30,879 bases of DNA, from positions 1-30,879 of the forward strand of contig JANBPT010000557.1 in NCBI GenBank assembly GCA_027575765.1, written 5' to 3'. This DNA comes from Tieghemiomyces parasiticus (lineage: Eukaryota > Kickxellomycota > Dimargaritomycetes > Dimargaritales > Dimargaritaceae). Position numbers and translations under genes: made by a program. Under the pieces are notes generated by a model. That model made no database searches, had not been told where the DNA came from, and saw nothing but the letters and a program-made list of their open reading frames with translations. This document shows positions 30,833-30,879 of this stretch, piece after piece. The first letter of the stretch is position 1. Each line of letters begins with the position of its first letter.

Positions 30833-30879
30833 ATGAGTAGAGCCCCTGCCGAACTCTTCACGGCATTCCGCGTGCCCAA
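30833..30879 (+). CDS. Start of an unidentified gene, cut by the window end
   Basis: Only 47 bases are present. The context CTACCATGAG is a good start site at the end of a long pyrimidine-rich leader and below a TATA box. The peptide MSRAPAELFTAFRVP is too short to identify. The LFTAFR segment faintly recalls the N-terminus of the small-subunit processome protein Utp21 (WDR36), but this is a guess. The remainder lies outside the window. Confidence 0.45.
   Translation, partial: MSRAPAELFTAFRVP

Overview
The window is nuclear DNA of a fungus. The evidence is 17 short introns (about 55 to 206 nt) with GTAAGT-like donors and (C)TAAC-like branch sites near some acceptors, separately promoted genes on both strands, and a set of typically fungal or eukaryotic housekeeping proteins: ABCE1/Rli1, Rtc5, Tel2, Dph6, Ten1, haspin, mitochondrial uS13 and eIF3i. 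The coding regions are GC-rich. The short Dph6 (without the C-terminal RidA-like domains of the yeast protein) and the diverged gene set suggest an early-diverging lineage rather than an ascomycete yeast. That placement is inference.

Layout. 1-195: 3' end of eIF3i (+). 789-2591: ABCE1/RLI1 (-), one exon. 2592-5022: long divergent intergenic region. 5023-8344: RTC5-like TLDc protein (+, 2 exons). 8663-12633: TEL2 (-, 8 exons), convergent with RTC5. 13173-14325: DPH6 (+, 4 exons), divergent from TEL2. 14541-16601: an unrecognised 466-residue protein (-, 5 exons). 17315-17962 and 20398-20910: two intronless Hsp20-like paralogues (-), separated and flanked by gene-poor DNA. 23919-24347: mitochondrial ribosomal protein uS13m (-). 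24867-25708: TEN1 (-, 3 exons). 26596-28845: haspin kinase (+), one exon. 28846-30832: gene-poor DNA ending in a TATA box and a pyrimidine-rich leader. 30833-30879: start of a further gene (+), cut by the window end.

How the genes relate. Three genes act on genome maintenance: Tel2 (TTT complex, PIKK maturation), Ten1 (CST telomere capping) and haspin (histone H3 Thr3 kinase at centromeres). Three act on protein synthesis: eIF3i, ABCE1 and Dph6, with uS13m serving mitochondrial translation. I see no operon-like arrangement, and the grouping may be chance. There are no rRNA, tRNA, CRISPR or intact mobile-element sequences that I can support.

The least ordinary content is the pair of diverged Hsp20-like proteins sharing an N-terminal FADRFY motif (one with a Cys/His-rich insert), a TLDc protein carrying eight RRxS sites, a haspin with a degenerate glycine loop, and the unrecognised five-exon gene. 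I did not find a gene cluster that looks like a wholly new system.
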